A DNA stretch of 64,000 nucleotides from Arthrobacter sp. NicSoilB8 (GTDB taxonomy: Bacteria > Actinomycetota > Actinomycetes > Actinomycetales > Micrococcaceae). The notes beneath the pieces were generated by a model. The model ran no database searches and was not told the DNA's origin. It was given only the letters and a program-made list of their open reading frames with translations. Of the stretch, positions 50,429 to 59,011 are shown one piece after another. The number at the start of each line of letters is the position of its first letter. Positions within the stretch are counted from its first letter, which is position 1. Position numbers and translations under genes: made by a program. The stretch covers positions 2,232,001-2,296,000 of the forward strand of contig NZ_AP024655.1 in NCBI RefSeq assembly GCF_019977355.1, given 5' to 3'.

Positions 50429-52020
50429 CCGTTCCCAACGACGCCGGGAACCAGCCGGTGCAGTTCAACCAGAAACTCGCGCTGCTGTTGGCGATGGCGA
50501 TGTTCGTGCTCGTTGTCGACACATCGATCATGAACGTCTCGATCTCCGCTGTTGTCAGGGACATCAACAGCACCGTCAGTGACCTTCAAGCGGCTATTGC
50601 CCTTGAAGCGCTGGTATCCGCCGCGTTCATCCTGATCGGCGGCAAAGTGGGCGACCTGATCGGACGCAAGCGCGCCTATGTCCTGGGCCTCTGCGGATAC
50701 GCTGTGGGCGCCGTGGCGATGACGCTGGCTCAGAGCATCACGGCGATCCTCATTTTCTGGGCCCTGATCGGCGGCCTGGGCGCCTCGCTCCTTCTTCCGG
50801 CGATGCAGTCCCTCATCCACGGCAACTTCGACGGCGATGCCCGCAAGCGCGTCTATGCGTTCGTCGGGGCCTCGGCGGCGATCGCCGCCGCCGTCGGGCC
50901 CCTCCTGGGCGGCTTCATCACCACATTTCTGTCCTGGCGGGTGGCCTTCCTGCTGGAAGCGGTCATCATCGCCGTCGTCCTGTCCGGAATCAAGCTCGTG
51001 AAGGACGTCCCGTATACGGGACCCCGGGAGTTCGACGTCGTCGGATCACTCCTTTCCGTCTTGGGCATGGGCGGAATCGTCCTGGGAATACTGGTCTGGC
51101 AGGAAGGCGGCGAGGCTGTTGGCGCCCTCCTGATTGTCGGGGCGGCCGGACTGGGCGGGCTCTTCTTCTGGCTCGTGCGGCGTGAGCGCCTCAAAAAGCC
51201 GATGCTGCTGGATCCAGGGTTGTTCCGGTCGCAAGGCTTCCGGTTCGGCGCTACACAGCAAATGCTCCAGCAGGTCACCCTCGGCGGCACCATGATCGTG
51301 CTGCCGATCTACCTTCAGATGGTGCTCGAGTACAACGCGATGCAGGCAGGGTTGTCCATTGCGCCGCTCTCACTGAGCATGTTCGGCATTGCCCTGCTGG
51401 CCGGCAAGAGGGCCGGGACGCGGCGCCCTGCAAGCATCATCAGATGGGGCTTCATTCTCCTGCTGGTGGGTTTGCTCGCGATCTTGCCTGTTGTGCCGCG
51501 CGCTGACTCCGGCTGGTGGCTCTTGGTCCCGCTGATCATTGCGGGCTGCGGCCTCGGGCTGCTGGTGTCGCAGCTGAACAACTACACGCTGTCCCCGATC
51601 TCGGACGAGCGCGTCAGCGAGGCTGCCGGAGTGAACTCGGCCGCAGGGTCGTTCGGATTGTCGTTCGGTCTCGCGTTCGCCGGCGCCATCATGCTGGCCT
51701 CGCTGTCGTTGATTTTCACCGCCATGGCGACCTCGAGCACGGTGCTCCCGCCCGCCGAACAGCAGCAGGTGGCGCAGGCGCTGGAGGAGGACGCCCAGGT
51801 CCTCAGCAACACCCAACTCTCGGAACTCCTCGTCAGCCAGCCGGCGGACATCCAGGCCGAAGTCATCCGCATCAACACGGACGCCCGGCCCATCGCCCTG
51901 CAGATCGGTCTGCTGATCCCGATTCTCGCCAGCGTGGCCGGCCTCTTGATCTCCTTCCGCATGATGCGGATCCCTGATCCCAAGCCCTCCGGCACCGGCG
52001 AGGGCGCATTCCTGGATTGA
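50425..52020 (+). CDS. DHA2-family MFS efflux pump
   Basis: A 531-residue transporter of about 14 helices. Helix 1 has MFVLVVDTSIMNVSISAVV, loop 2-3 GGKVGDLIGRKRAYVLG, helix 5 the antiporter motif AAAVGPLLGGFITTF. After helix 13 there is a hydrophilic external loop (STVLPPAEQQQVAQALEEDA) before the last helix, seen in some actinobacterial members. The ATG overlaps the stop of the Cys-repeat leader. Substrate unknown, presumably toxic organic compounds. It converges on the GAP-family gene with 50 bp between. Confidence 0.92.
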   Translation: MTVPNDAGNQPVQFNQKLALLLAMAMFVLVVDTSIMNVSISAVVRDINSTVSDLQAAIALEALVSAAFILIGGKVGDLIGRKRAYVLGLCGYAVGAVAMTLAQSITAILIFWALIGGLGASLLLPAMQSLIHGNFDGDARKRVYAFVGASAAIAAAVGPLLGGFITTFLSWRVAFLLEAVIIAVVLSGIKLVKDVPYTGPREFDVVGSLLSVLGMGGIVLGILVWQEGGEAVGALLIVGAAGLGGLFFWLVRRERLKKPMLLDPGLFRSQGFRFGATQQMLQQVTLGGTMIVLPIYLQMVLEYNAMQAGLSIAPLSLSMFGIALLAGKRAGTRRPASIIRWGFILLLVGLLAILPVVPRADSGWWLLVPLIIAGCGLGLLVSQLNNYTLSPISDERVSEAAGVNSAAGSFGLSFGLAFAGAIMLASLSLIFTAMATSSTVLPPAEQQQVAQALEEDAQVLSNTQLSELLVSQPADIQAEVIRINTDARPIALQIGLLIPILASVAGLLISFRMMRIPDPKPSGTGEGAFLD

Positions 52021-52071
52021 GCCTCGCGGGGGTGTGCCCGCCCGGGCCTGATCTGCGCGGCCTCTTCCGGA

Positions 52072-52740
52072 TCAGAGTTGCAGGAAGCTGTAGCCGACGA
52101 TGAAGAGTCCGATCGCGAGGGTGACGATCGCCGCTATCCTGCGGCCGTGGCGCTGCAGCCAGTTGTAGAGGGCGGTCAGGGGCACTTGGGCGCGCTCCGG
52201 AGAGTGGAGCCACACGGCGACCGGAACAACGACGGCGGACTGGACCACCGCGGCGTACGCGAGGACCAGTACGCTTCCTTCCAGCGGCGGCAGGCCCTGG
52301 ACACCGATCACGGCACCTGCCGCGACGGCCAGCAGGATTGCCTTGGGACGCAGGTTTAGGCCCAGGCCCAGGACGACGAATTCCCAGGGCCGGGCCGAAC
52401 GGAACCTCGACTTCATCTTGCCGAGCATGGCGTTTTCCCGCCGGCTCTTGCTCACGAAGAGGTACAGGGAGTAGCCGATCAGCATTGCACCGATCACAAT
52501 GCCAAACTGGGCCACCCATTCGTCCTTGCGCAGGAGCGGCGGCCTGACGGGCAAGAGCTGGAGCCCGACCGCCGACAGGCTCACCATCACAATTGAACCG
52601 ACGAGGCTGCCGATGAGGAAGGGAAGCGCGCCGCGGCGTGGATTTGGCGAGAGCAGAATCATGATCGTCACGCTGACGGGCACGGTGCTCACGGCCCCGG
52701 CGAGGGCGAAGAGCACCAGACTGGCTAACGTGTTCAGCAT
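52072..52740 (-). CDS. GAP-family membrane protein (Sap-like)
   Basis: A 222-residue protein with six hydrophobic helices (TLASLVLFALAGAVSTVPVS; FLIGSLVGSIVMVSLSAVGL). The motif PWEFVVLGLGLNLRPKAILL matches the LysE-like GAP (sulfolipid-addressing, Sap) family. In mycobacteria these proteins help export glycolipids; the substrate here is unknown. The ATG at 52740 was chosen over an upstream ATG (52767) because the hydrophobic start is right after it. It lies 39 bp downstream of the AI-2E family gene and may be co-transcribed. Confidence 0.82.
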   Translation of the reverse strand: MLNTLASLVLFALAGAVSTVPVSVTIMILLSPNPRRGALPFLIGSLVGSIVMVSLSAVGLQLLPVRPPLLRKDEWVAQFGIVIGAMLIGYSLYLFVSKSRRENAMLGKMKSRFRSARPWEFVVLGLGLNLRPKAILLAVAAGAVIGVQGLPPLEGSVLVLAYAAVVQSAVVVPVAVWLHSPERAQVPLTALYNWLQRHGRRIAAIVTLAIGLFIVGYSFLQL

Positions 52741-52779
52741 GCGGCTGTCACCTGCCCCGGACGGCACCCTGGCGGCACG

Positions 52780-53934
52780 TCATGCCTTCGGCGCACTGCC
52801 CGTTTCCGGGCGCCCCGGCCGGGGCCGTCCGCGGCGGGCCCGGATCGCCTCGTCCTCTTGCTTGAGGAGCACCTGCAGGTCGGTTCTGTCGCCCGTGAAG
52901 GGCCGCCACCATGACATCGACGGGTCGGAATCGAGCAGGATCGTGCGAACGAAGAGCGTCAGGGGGACTGCAAGGATGGCTCCGACCGGGCCCAGAAGCA
53001 GGGCCCAGAAGAGGACGGAGGCAAAGGTCAGAGTCTCGCTGAGCGACACCGCGTTGCCCACGTACTTGGGCTGGATGATGGACTGGATCACGCTGTTGAT
53101 CCCGCCATAGATGACGATGATGGCCACGACAGTCGGCCAGCCGCCGGTGAGGAAACCAAAGAACAGCGGCGGGACGATCGCGATGAAGTAGCCGATGTTG
53201 GGGATAAAGCTGCAAATGAACGACAACAACCCCCAGAGCAGGGCGCCGGGGACCTGCAGGATGACCAGGACCAGCCAGTTGAACAGGCCCTGGGCGATTC
53301 CGAGGACCGTGGTGGCGACCATGTAACGGCGCACACCTATACCGAAGCCGATGAACGCGGTGACCAGTGCCGGCCGGTGGTAGTTCAGATGCGTCAGGAG
53401 GGCCGGTACGCGGGAGCCATCAACGGCCATGAGGATGAGCATGGTCAGGATGACCACGAGGCTCCCCACCAGGCTCGCAATATTCCCCAGGAGGCCGCCG
53501 AGGAACCCGATGATACGGCCCGGCGTAAACCCGTTGAGGACTTCCTGGGCTTGCTCTGGCCCAAAACCTACCGATTCCAACAGACCGGCGAGACTGGCGC
53601 CGAGTTGGGCCACCTGGGGGGCGTATTGCGGCAGCAGCGCGGAGAACTGTGCGAGGGAGGCAATCAGGACAGCCGCGAAAGCTGTCAGCAACCCGAAGAC
53701 GGCTGCGATGGTTGTCCCCGTGGCGATGCCCCGGGAAATTCCCCGTGCTTGCATCCAGCGGCGAATGGGATGAACACACAGCGTGAGAACGAACGCAAAG
53801 AATATGGGGGTGACGATTCCCCTCATGGCGCCAAGGCCGAACGCCACGACAGTGGCGCCGGCCAGTGTGAGCAGGATCGTGACGGTGCGGGGGAGGGCAG
53901 GGCGTGGATCGGATTCCGATGATGCCGGCTCCAT
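52780..53934 (-). CDS. AI-2E family transporter (PerM/DUF20)
   Basis: A 384-residue protein with about eight helices in the YdiK/PerM pattern: TIAAVFGLLTAFAAVLIASL, LVGSLVVILTMLILMAVDGS, LLSFICSFIPNIGYFIAIVP, VVAIIVIYGGINSVIQSIIQ then PKYVGNAVSLSETLTFASVL. Members include the AI-2 exporter TqsA and sodium-proton antiporters, so the exact substrate is open. The cytoplasmic C-terminus is basic and hydrophilic. The ATG at 53934 follows AAGGAGGG. Confidence 0.9.
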   Translation of the reverse strand: MEPASSESDPRPALPRTVTILLTLAGATVVAFGLGAMRGIVTPIFFAFVLTLCVHPIRRWMQARGISRGIATGTTIAAVFGLLTAFAAVLIASLAQFSALLPQYAPQVAQLGASLAGLLESVGFGPEQAQEVLNGFTPGRIIGFLGGLLGNIASLVGSLVVILTMLILMAVDGSRVPALLTHLNYHRPALVTAFIGFGIGVRRYMVATTVLGIAQGLFNWLVLVILQVPGALLWGLLSFICSFIPNIGYFIAIVPPLFFGFLTGGWPTVVAIIVIYGGINSVIQSIIQPKYVGNAVSLSETLTFASVLFWALLLGPVGAILAVPLTLFVRTILLDSDPSMSWWRPFTGDRTDLQVLLKQEDEAIRARRGRPRPGRPETGSAPKA

Positions 53935-54041
53935 TGAGCCCTCCTTGGTTCAGTCTGGCCCTAGTTTAGAGGCGAGGAGGCGTGGCGAGTAGTGGATTAA
54001 TAGTGGCCTGCTGGCCGGCTGATAGGGATCCCCAATCTGAG

Positions 54042-54428
54042 TCAGGCAATTACTCTGCTTTTGATCCGTTCGAACTCCGCCGCGCTGATGGTTCCGGCGT
54101 CCATGAGCGCCTTGGCCTTGGCGATCTCCTCACTGGGGCTCGCTGCGGCGGCCTGCCGGATATAGGAATCCATTTCCGCCTGGCTCTTGCGGGCCTGTTC
54201 CCTGGACCTCTCCGTCATTCCCTTGCCGCGCGCGACCATGTATACCAACAGCGACAGGAAGGGCACGAAGGCCAGGAAGAAGATCCAGACGGCCTTCCAC
54301 CAGCCACTGAGTTCGTGGTCCCGGAAGAGATCAGCAATGACCATGAACAATGCCCACAGGAAGGCGAAAATTGCGTAGACGCAGAACAACCACCAGACAA
54401 TGTCCCAAAAGTTCTGGAAGAAACTCAT
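54042..54428 (-). CDS. SHOCT-domain protein with PLDc_N-type membrane region
   Basis: A 128-residue protein. Residues 5-65 form two membrane helices (NFWDIVWWLFCVYAIFAFLW; WWKAVWIFFLAFVPFLSLLV) in the PLD-nuclease N-terminal style, with the WK-xxW motif. The C-terminal SHOCT motif is AKAKALMDAGTISAAEFERI (about 104-123), a short oligomerisation element. Function unknown; such proteins are frequent in stress operons. The start is ATG 54428. Confidence 0.87.
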   Translation of the reverse strand: MSFFQNFWDIVWWLFCVYAIFAFLWALFMVIADLFRDHELSGWWKAVWIFFLAFVPFLSLLVYMVARGKGMTERSREQARKSQAEMDSYIRQAAAASPSEEIAKAKALMDAGTISAAEFERIKSRVIA

Positions 54429-54494
54429 TTCGGCTTCCCTGCTTTCACTCGGCGCGGCGTTGTTTTGGACGCAGGCTCTGGTCGGGCCGTGGGC

Positions 54495-54950
54495 CTAGCA
54501 CTTGACGTCATTCGTGAGGTCGCTGATGGCCGCCTGCACGTTAGCGGCTTCGTCCCGCAGCGAGTTCACAGCCTGAGTAAGCGTTGCACTGTCGGGCACG
54601 GAGTTCACGGCGGAAGCAAACTTCTGCTGAGCAGCTTTGACGGCATCCACCCGGTCCTTGGCGGCGTCCCCGGCAACCTTGACCAGCTCGTCATAGGCCG
54701 TCCGGACCTGATCCCGGGCCGTCTGGATCTGGTCTATCGTGGCGCCTGGTTTGAGGGTGTCCTTGAAATTGGTCAAGGCCGCCGAGAAGGCATCGGCGGC
54801 GGCACACACGGGCGAAACGGTCTTAGTCTGGCTGGTGGTGGGGCTGGCGCTGGGGCTGCTGCTCGGGCTGGTGGTGCTGCAGCCGCCGAGCAACGCAATT
54901 GCGGCCCCGAGCGCCAACACCCGGGCGACGGTTGATGGTGGTCTCGACAT
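54495..54950 (-). CDS. Lipoprotein of unknown function
   Basis: A 151-residue predicted lipoprotein: basic N-terminus, hydrophobic stretch, lipobox LLGGC (Cys24), then a Ser/Pro/Thr-rich linker (SPSSSPSASPTTSQT). The mature part is helical (FKDTLKPGATIDQIQTARDQ; AQQKFASAVNSVPDS; AVNSLRDEAANVQAAISDLT) and ends in Cys, resembling small secreted helical bundles in actinobacteria. A TCACCC-N5-GGGTGA site is 105 bp upstream. It follows the SHOCT gene direction, about 66 bp apart. Confidence 0.85.
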   Translation of the reverse strand: MSRPPSTVARVLALGAAIALLGGCSTTSPSSSPSASPTTSQTKTVSPVCAAADAFSAALTNFKDTLKPGATIDQIQTARDQVRTAYDELVKVAGDAAKDRVDAVKAAQQKFASAVNSVPDSATLTQAVNSLRDEAANVQAAISDLTNDVKC

Positions 54951-55294
54951 CGGAGGCCCCTCTCTTCATGGGCTCGCACTCTTCATGCGCTTGCGCCTGG
55001 CAGCCCAGGCACTGGCAGGTATCACCAGTGTTGGCTTCGCGCCACACGGGCACCTCACCCGCCGGGGGTGATCCTGGGCGGCACCCACCAGCGCCGGGCA
55101 AGGCCGTCCCTCAGACGCAGAGGGGGTGATCGGCGTCGTCGGAGTTTCCCCAAGTGGGCCCCTCGGAGCAGTGCCGGAGAATCTGGGCCGGCAAATCCGT
55201 GCCGGAGAATCTGGGCCGTCGAATCACCCCGGGGTGATGATGTGCCGGCCACGCACACGTGATGGACTTCAGTCCACAGGAGAGGGAGGACGCC
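54951..55294. promoter_or_regulatory. Divergent intergenic region with two TCACCC palindromes and a 20-bp repeat
   Basis: The region between the lipoprotein and the amidotransferase carries TCACCCGCCGGGGGTGA (55055-55071, N5 spacing) and TCACCCCGGGGTGA (55224-55237, N2 spacing; extends to a 16-bp palindrome). Between them a 20-bp sequence (GTGCCGGAGAATCTGGGCCG) is repeated at 55171-55190 and 55199-55218, a 28-bp period. There is no gene. The first palindrome is nearer the lipoprotein, the second 58 bp from the amidotransferase ATG. Confidence 0.6.
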
Positions 55295-56125
55295 ATGTGT
55301 CGTTGGCTCGCGTATTCGGGTTCGCCGATCAACCTTGAGGAGCTTTTGTACAAACCCGCCAACTCGCTCGTGATGCAAAGCAGACACGCACGGTTGGGAG
55401 TTGAAACCACCAACGGGGACGGCTTTGGTGTTGGCTGGTATGGTTCGGCGCCGTATCCCGGACTGTTCCACAGCACGGAGCCGGCCTGGCACGACCGTAA
55501 CCTCCGCGAACTGTCCGGCCAGGCGTCATCCGGGCGGGTTTTCGCACATATCCGGGCCTCGACCGGCTCGGCTGTCCAACAGACGAACTGCCATCCGTTC
55601 CGGCATCGCCGATGGCTGTGGATGCACAACGGGCTCATCACGGATTTTCCGGCGGTGAAGCGTGACCTGGCCATGGCCGTGGAACCTTCGCTTTTTCCGC
55701 AGATCGAGGGAGCTACGGACTCGGAGCTGTTCTTCTTCCTCGCGCTCACCTTCGGCCTGGAGCAGGATCCCCACGGGGCCGTTTCTGCCGCGGTAGGGCT
55801 GATTGAAGACGTCGGAAGGCAGCACGGCATCGATTTTCCGATCCAGATGACGGTGGCAACCACCGACGGCGACACCACCTGGGCGTTCCGCTACTCAAGC
55901 GAAGGCCGGTCCAGGTCGCTGTTCCACAGCACTGACGTCGCGACGCTTCGCGCCCAGTACCCGGACAACCCCATGCTCCATGCCCTCTCGGACGACGCCC
56001 GGCTGATTGTCTCCGAGCCGTTGGGCGACTTGCGCGGCGCCTGGCGGGAAGTGCCGGAGTCCACATGCGTTGTGGTCCACGGCGGCGGGGAAGACCTGCT
56101 GGAGTTCTCGCCCGCAGTTGTCTAG
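55295..56125 (+). CDS. Class II glutamine amidotransferase (YafJ/EgtC-like)
   Basis: A 276-residue Ntn-hydrolase. Met1 is followed by Cys2 (MCRWLAYSGSPINLEELLYK), the N-terminal nucleophile after Met removal. Other family elements are ETTNGDGFGVGWYGSAPYPG, SGRVFAHIRASTGSAVQQTN, CHPFRHRRWLWMHNGLITDF and ATDSELFFFLALTFG. Ergothioneine-pathway EgtC is one close relation, but no egt genes are nearby, so the exact role is open. The ATG at 55295 follows GGAGG by five bases. A TCACCC-type palindrome lies 58 bp upstream. A terminator follows. Confidence 0.92.
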   Translation: MCRWLAYSGSPINLEELLYKPANSLVMQSRHARLGVETTNGDGFGVGWYGSAPYPGLFHSTEPAWHDRNLRELSGQASSGRVFAHIRASTGSAVQQTNCHPFRHRRWLWMHNGLITDFPAVKRDLAMAVEPSLFPQIEGATDSELFFFLALTFGLEQDPHGAVSAAVGLIEDVGRQHGIDFPIQMTVATTDGDTTWAFRYSSEGRSRSLFHSTDVATLRAQYPDNPMLHALSDDARLIVSEPLGDLRGAWREVPESTCVVVHGGGEDLLEFSPAVV

Positions 56126-56162
56126 TCCCGCAGTTGCCTAGCCCGCAGTTGCCGAGAGCCGG

Positions 56163-56188
56163 GCCGCCCGCCGCAGCAGGCGGGCGGC
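56163..56188 (+). terminator. Rho-independent terminator
   Basis: GCCGCCCGCC and GGCGGGCGGC form a 10-bp perfect stem with a GCAGCA loop, followed by TTCCTCTT, 38 bp after the amidotransferase stop. Confidence 0.85.
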
Positions 56189-56240
56189 TTCCTCTTGCCG
56201 GGGGCAAATGAGCCCCTGACAGCCCCTAAACCGTGAGCCC

Positions 56241-57815
56241 CTACGGCAGAGGAATCGTCGGGTTTGGTTCGTCCCGCGGACCGGCCGACGTGGCGGGGCC
56301 GGCGGCGGACGCGGCGACGGACCCGGGGCCGGATGAGGCCGCCGGCGCGGTCGGCCCGGCGGCGGACCCCGCGTCGGTAGTGGCCCCCGCGGCGGTACCG
56401 GTCCCGGCGGCGGTACCGGTCCCGGCGGCGGGCTCCATGACGGTCCCGGTCCCGGACACCGCGGCGGAGTCGGCCTCCGGACCTAGGACAATGGCTGGCC
56501 GGCATAGCAGCTCGATGAGGAGAATGGCCAGGACGGCGAGGACCGCCGTCCAGATGGCGACGGCTGCCGTCGGGTCCTGCCAAAAGATCAGCACCAGCAC
56601 GGCGATTCCGACGACGACGGCGTCCAGTATCCTCCGGTAACGGGCCAACCACCGCTGCCACGGTTGGACCTGGCCGGCACCAACCTTGCCGTTGATGTAG
56701 TCGCCCGCACTCGCCAGCCCGTGGCGGACAAACTCAGCGGGACGTGAGTGGCCGCTCAGGAATGCGGCCAGGGCAATGATGAGTCCCACCACGAAGACGA
56801 GCCGCACGCTGCTCCGCAGGGGCACCAGAAGTGTCTCGACCAGGCTTTGAGCCGCCGCCGGGGAGACAGAGTCGGGAGGAATCGAATTCAACAGGATACT
56901 GCGCCCGATCACTAGTCCCAGCGCCAGCACCGCCATGGCTATGGCCACGCCCAAACCGACGCCGCTGGTGGTGCTCCGTTTCCGGCCACGCGGTGCCACC
57001 GCGATGGCACCTACGGCGGTAATCACCGTCAGCCACGCCAGTATTGGGGCAGTCGAGTCCAGGGTCCTGATGGCGTTAGTGGCCCGGACCAGCTCCGGCG
57101 ACTGGAACAGGGTAATCTGCGCGTCAACGTCCGGGATCCTGGCGGCGATCTCGATTCCCTGCTGGACCAGGGCGGTCTTGACCCGGGCAATGATCTCTTT
57201 GGTGGAGATCGTTACAGTGCCGTTCTGGTCAATATTGACCGTGCCGCCGGTGTTACCGGTGGCAAGGTTCACCAGGCCCTGGTGTGCCACCCGGTTCACC
57301 TGGATCCAAAGATCCTGGAACTGTGGCGTTGCCACGAATTTGGACACGGTGGAATGAATGAGGTTCTTTGTCTGCTCCGCAATCACCGGAGCCAGCCCGG
57401 TGATCACTGCGGCCACGCGCGGCGCCGTTTTGCTGAGTTCGTTGAGCGCATCGCGAGTGATGGTCTCAAAGTCCACGGAGTCGGTGATCTGTTTCGTGAC
57501 CTTGTCTGCGATCTCGGCCTGGATCGCAGGGTCCGACGCTAACGGCGCCACGGTGGCCACGTAGCGGTCGGTGTCGATTAATTCGCTGCGCAAATACATG
57601 GCGGGCACGGCGGCGAGGGCCAGTACGGCGGTCAGTACGACCAGCACGATCGCTATGATCCGGCGGGCCAGTCCGGGATGAGGCCCGGCCGTCCTCGGGC
57701 GGGCCTTTCTGGCGTCGTCCCGTTCGCGCTGCAACCGGGCAACCTCCGCCCGAAGCCGCAGTATTTCTTCCTGTTCCGGGCTGCCGGTGCCGGGGGTCTG
57801 GTCCTGGAGAGACAT
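56241..57815 (-). CDS. Actinobacterial integral membrane protein with coiled coil and disordered tail
   Basis: A 524-residue protein. The N-terminus is a short coiled coil (EILRLRAEVARLQRERDDAR, about 18-37), followed by a helix (IIAIVLVVLTAVLALAAVP), a large extracellular-type region (~75-240; SELIDTDRYVATVAPLASDP; VNIDQNGTVTISTKEI) and about five more helices. The C-terminal ~85 residues are Ala/Gly/Thr-rich with GTGTAAGTGTAAG repeats and probably disordered. This layout is common in actinobacterial proteins of unknown function. Confidence 0.8.
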   Translation of the reverse strand: MSLQDQTPGTGSPEQEEILRLRAEVARLQRERDDARKARPRTAGPHPGLARRIIAIVLVVLTAVLALAAVPAMYLRSELIDTDRYVATVAPLASDPAIQAEIADKVTKQITDSVDFETITRDALNELSKTAPRVAAVITGLAPVIAEQTKNLIHSTVSKFVATPQFQDLWIQVNRVAHQGLVNLATGNTGGTVNIDQNGTVTISTKEIIARVKTALVQQGIEIAARIPDVDAQITLFQSPELVRATNAIRTLDSTAPILAWLTVITAVGAIAVAPRGRKRSTTSGVGLGVAIAMAVLALGLVIGRSILLNSIPPDSVSPAAAQSLVETLLVPLRSSVRLVFVVGLIIALAAFLSGHSRPAEFVRHGLASAGDYINGKVGAGQVQPWQRWLARYRRILDAVVVGIAVLVLIFWQDPTAAVAIWTAVLAVLAILLIELLCRPAIVLGPEADSAAVSGTGTVMEPAAGTGTAAGTGTAAGATTDAGSAAGPTAPAASSGPGSVAASAAGPATSAGPRDEPNPTIPLP

Positions 57816-58316
57816 GAGGGGCTCCGCCTAAGTAGCAACTCGTCGCGCCGGCCCGTTGCTACAGGCGGCTGGGTGTGGATGAGTCAGCGCCGTCATGGAA
57901 GCACCCGTTGAGGCAGGGCTGCTGGATACGGGCACGCGAACCACCTCCAACAATATGCCGACGGCGTCTGGCCGCGTTGCCGGGTCTGACGCGTCTTCCT
58001 TGGACGCCTGCCTGAAGCAGGAAGCGGGAGTGGCGGATGCCGCTCCCGTTCCGCGGTTGGGCACTCATGACAATTTTCATTGTCCGCTCGGCGTGCGTGC
58101 CCAGCCCCATCCACACAGGGTGATCTGTTAGCCCGAAGGGTACTTCGCCCCGGCCGGGCGGTGGTTGGGGCGGAACGTGGGATGTCGTGATGATGGGCAA
58201 ATCGGATCCCGGCATGGCCGCAGGGGCGGGATATCCGCCTCTTTCAGTTCCGTATCTCCTTGGCGCCTCGATGCGGCATCACCCCGTGCGGGTGATTAGA
58301 AAGTCCGGATTTGGGT
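57816..58316. promoter_or_regulatory. 500-bp gene-free region with a TCACCC-N5-GGGTGA palindrome
   Basis: TCACCCCGTGCGGGTGA (58279-58295) is a perfect N5 copy, 22 bp after the potassium channel stop and far upstream of the 57815 start. A single GGGTGA half-site is at 58118. Short stems such as CGAAG/CTTCG near 58133-58150 are weak. No coding sequence is supported in either strand. Confidence 0.5.
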
Positions 58317-58877
58317 CTAATGGCCCAGACGCCGGCCGGCCGCAAAAAAGGACACTTTTGCCACTAAAAGGAGAGCCCCCAGATCAGCAATCATCTGCAC
58401 GGATACGACTGCGCGGGCCAGTTGACTTGTCGGCGTAATGTCGCCGAACCCAACTGTGGCAAACGTGCTGGTTGTGAAGTAGAGCGCGTCTGTTCTGTCC
58501 AGGGGTTCGCTAAATGACAACAGGTCTGTTACCGACATGGATGTGTAGAGCAAGGCAAAGAGACACAAGAACAGCAAAACGGATTCGACGACCGCCTCTG
58601 CCGCCCGGACCTGGGGGATATGCGCCGTCAGGATCATCCGTAATTGGATGGCCATGGTGGCCAAGAAAATCAGCACTATGACCGCCAGCCGGATCCACGC
58701 GGCCGCGGGATTGGCGTCGTTGAAACCCCCTATTGGAATAAGGAAATAAAGGCCGAGCACTATGACGGTGAATGCGACCAGACGGACTACCGCGAAAATA
58801 AGGACGCGCCTTCGGCCGGCTTTATCGAGGTCGCGGAGGAAAAGCGGGTCCGTTTGGCTGCCGTGCTTCGAAGCCAT
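58317..58877 (-). CDS. Potassium channel (two-TM/ion-channel family)
   Basis: A 186-residue membrane protein with about five hydrophobic segments, ending in the pore helix YFTTSTFATVGFGDITPTS (filter TVGFGD 141-146) and a last inner helix (AVVSVQMIADLGALLLVAKV). It lacks an S4-type basic helix, unlike the channel at 32000. The start is the ATG at 58877 (MASKHGSQ); an upstream extension to 58928 lacks similarity. It is divergent from the LuxR-type regulator, whose start is 135 bp away. Confidence 0.88.
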   Translation of the reverse strand: MASKHGSQTDPLFLRDLDKAGRRRVLIFAVVRLVAFTVIVLGLYFLIPIGGFNDANPAAAWIRLAVIVLIFLATMAIQLRMILTAHIPQVRAAEAVVESVLLFLCLFALLYTSMSVTDLLSFSEPLDRTDALYFTTSTFATVGFGDITPTSQLARAVVSVQMIADLGALLLVAKVSFFAAGRRLGH

Positions 58878-59011
58878 GACTGATGATACCCCCGCCCGCG
58901 AAATTTGTGCCGTGGCGCATTTGGACATTCCTGGCCGCTACTCCGGCGCGCCACGCCGAGGACGACAAGGGGTCTTTGCGCCCTGTTAGGGCCCTTTTGC
59001 GCGAGCCTAGC

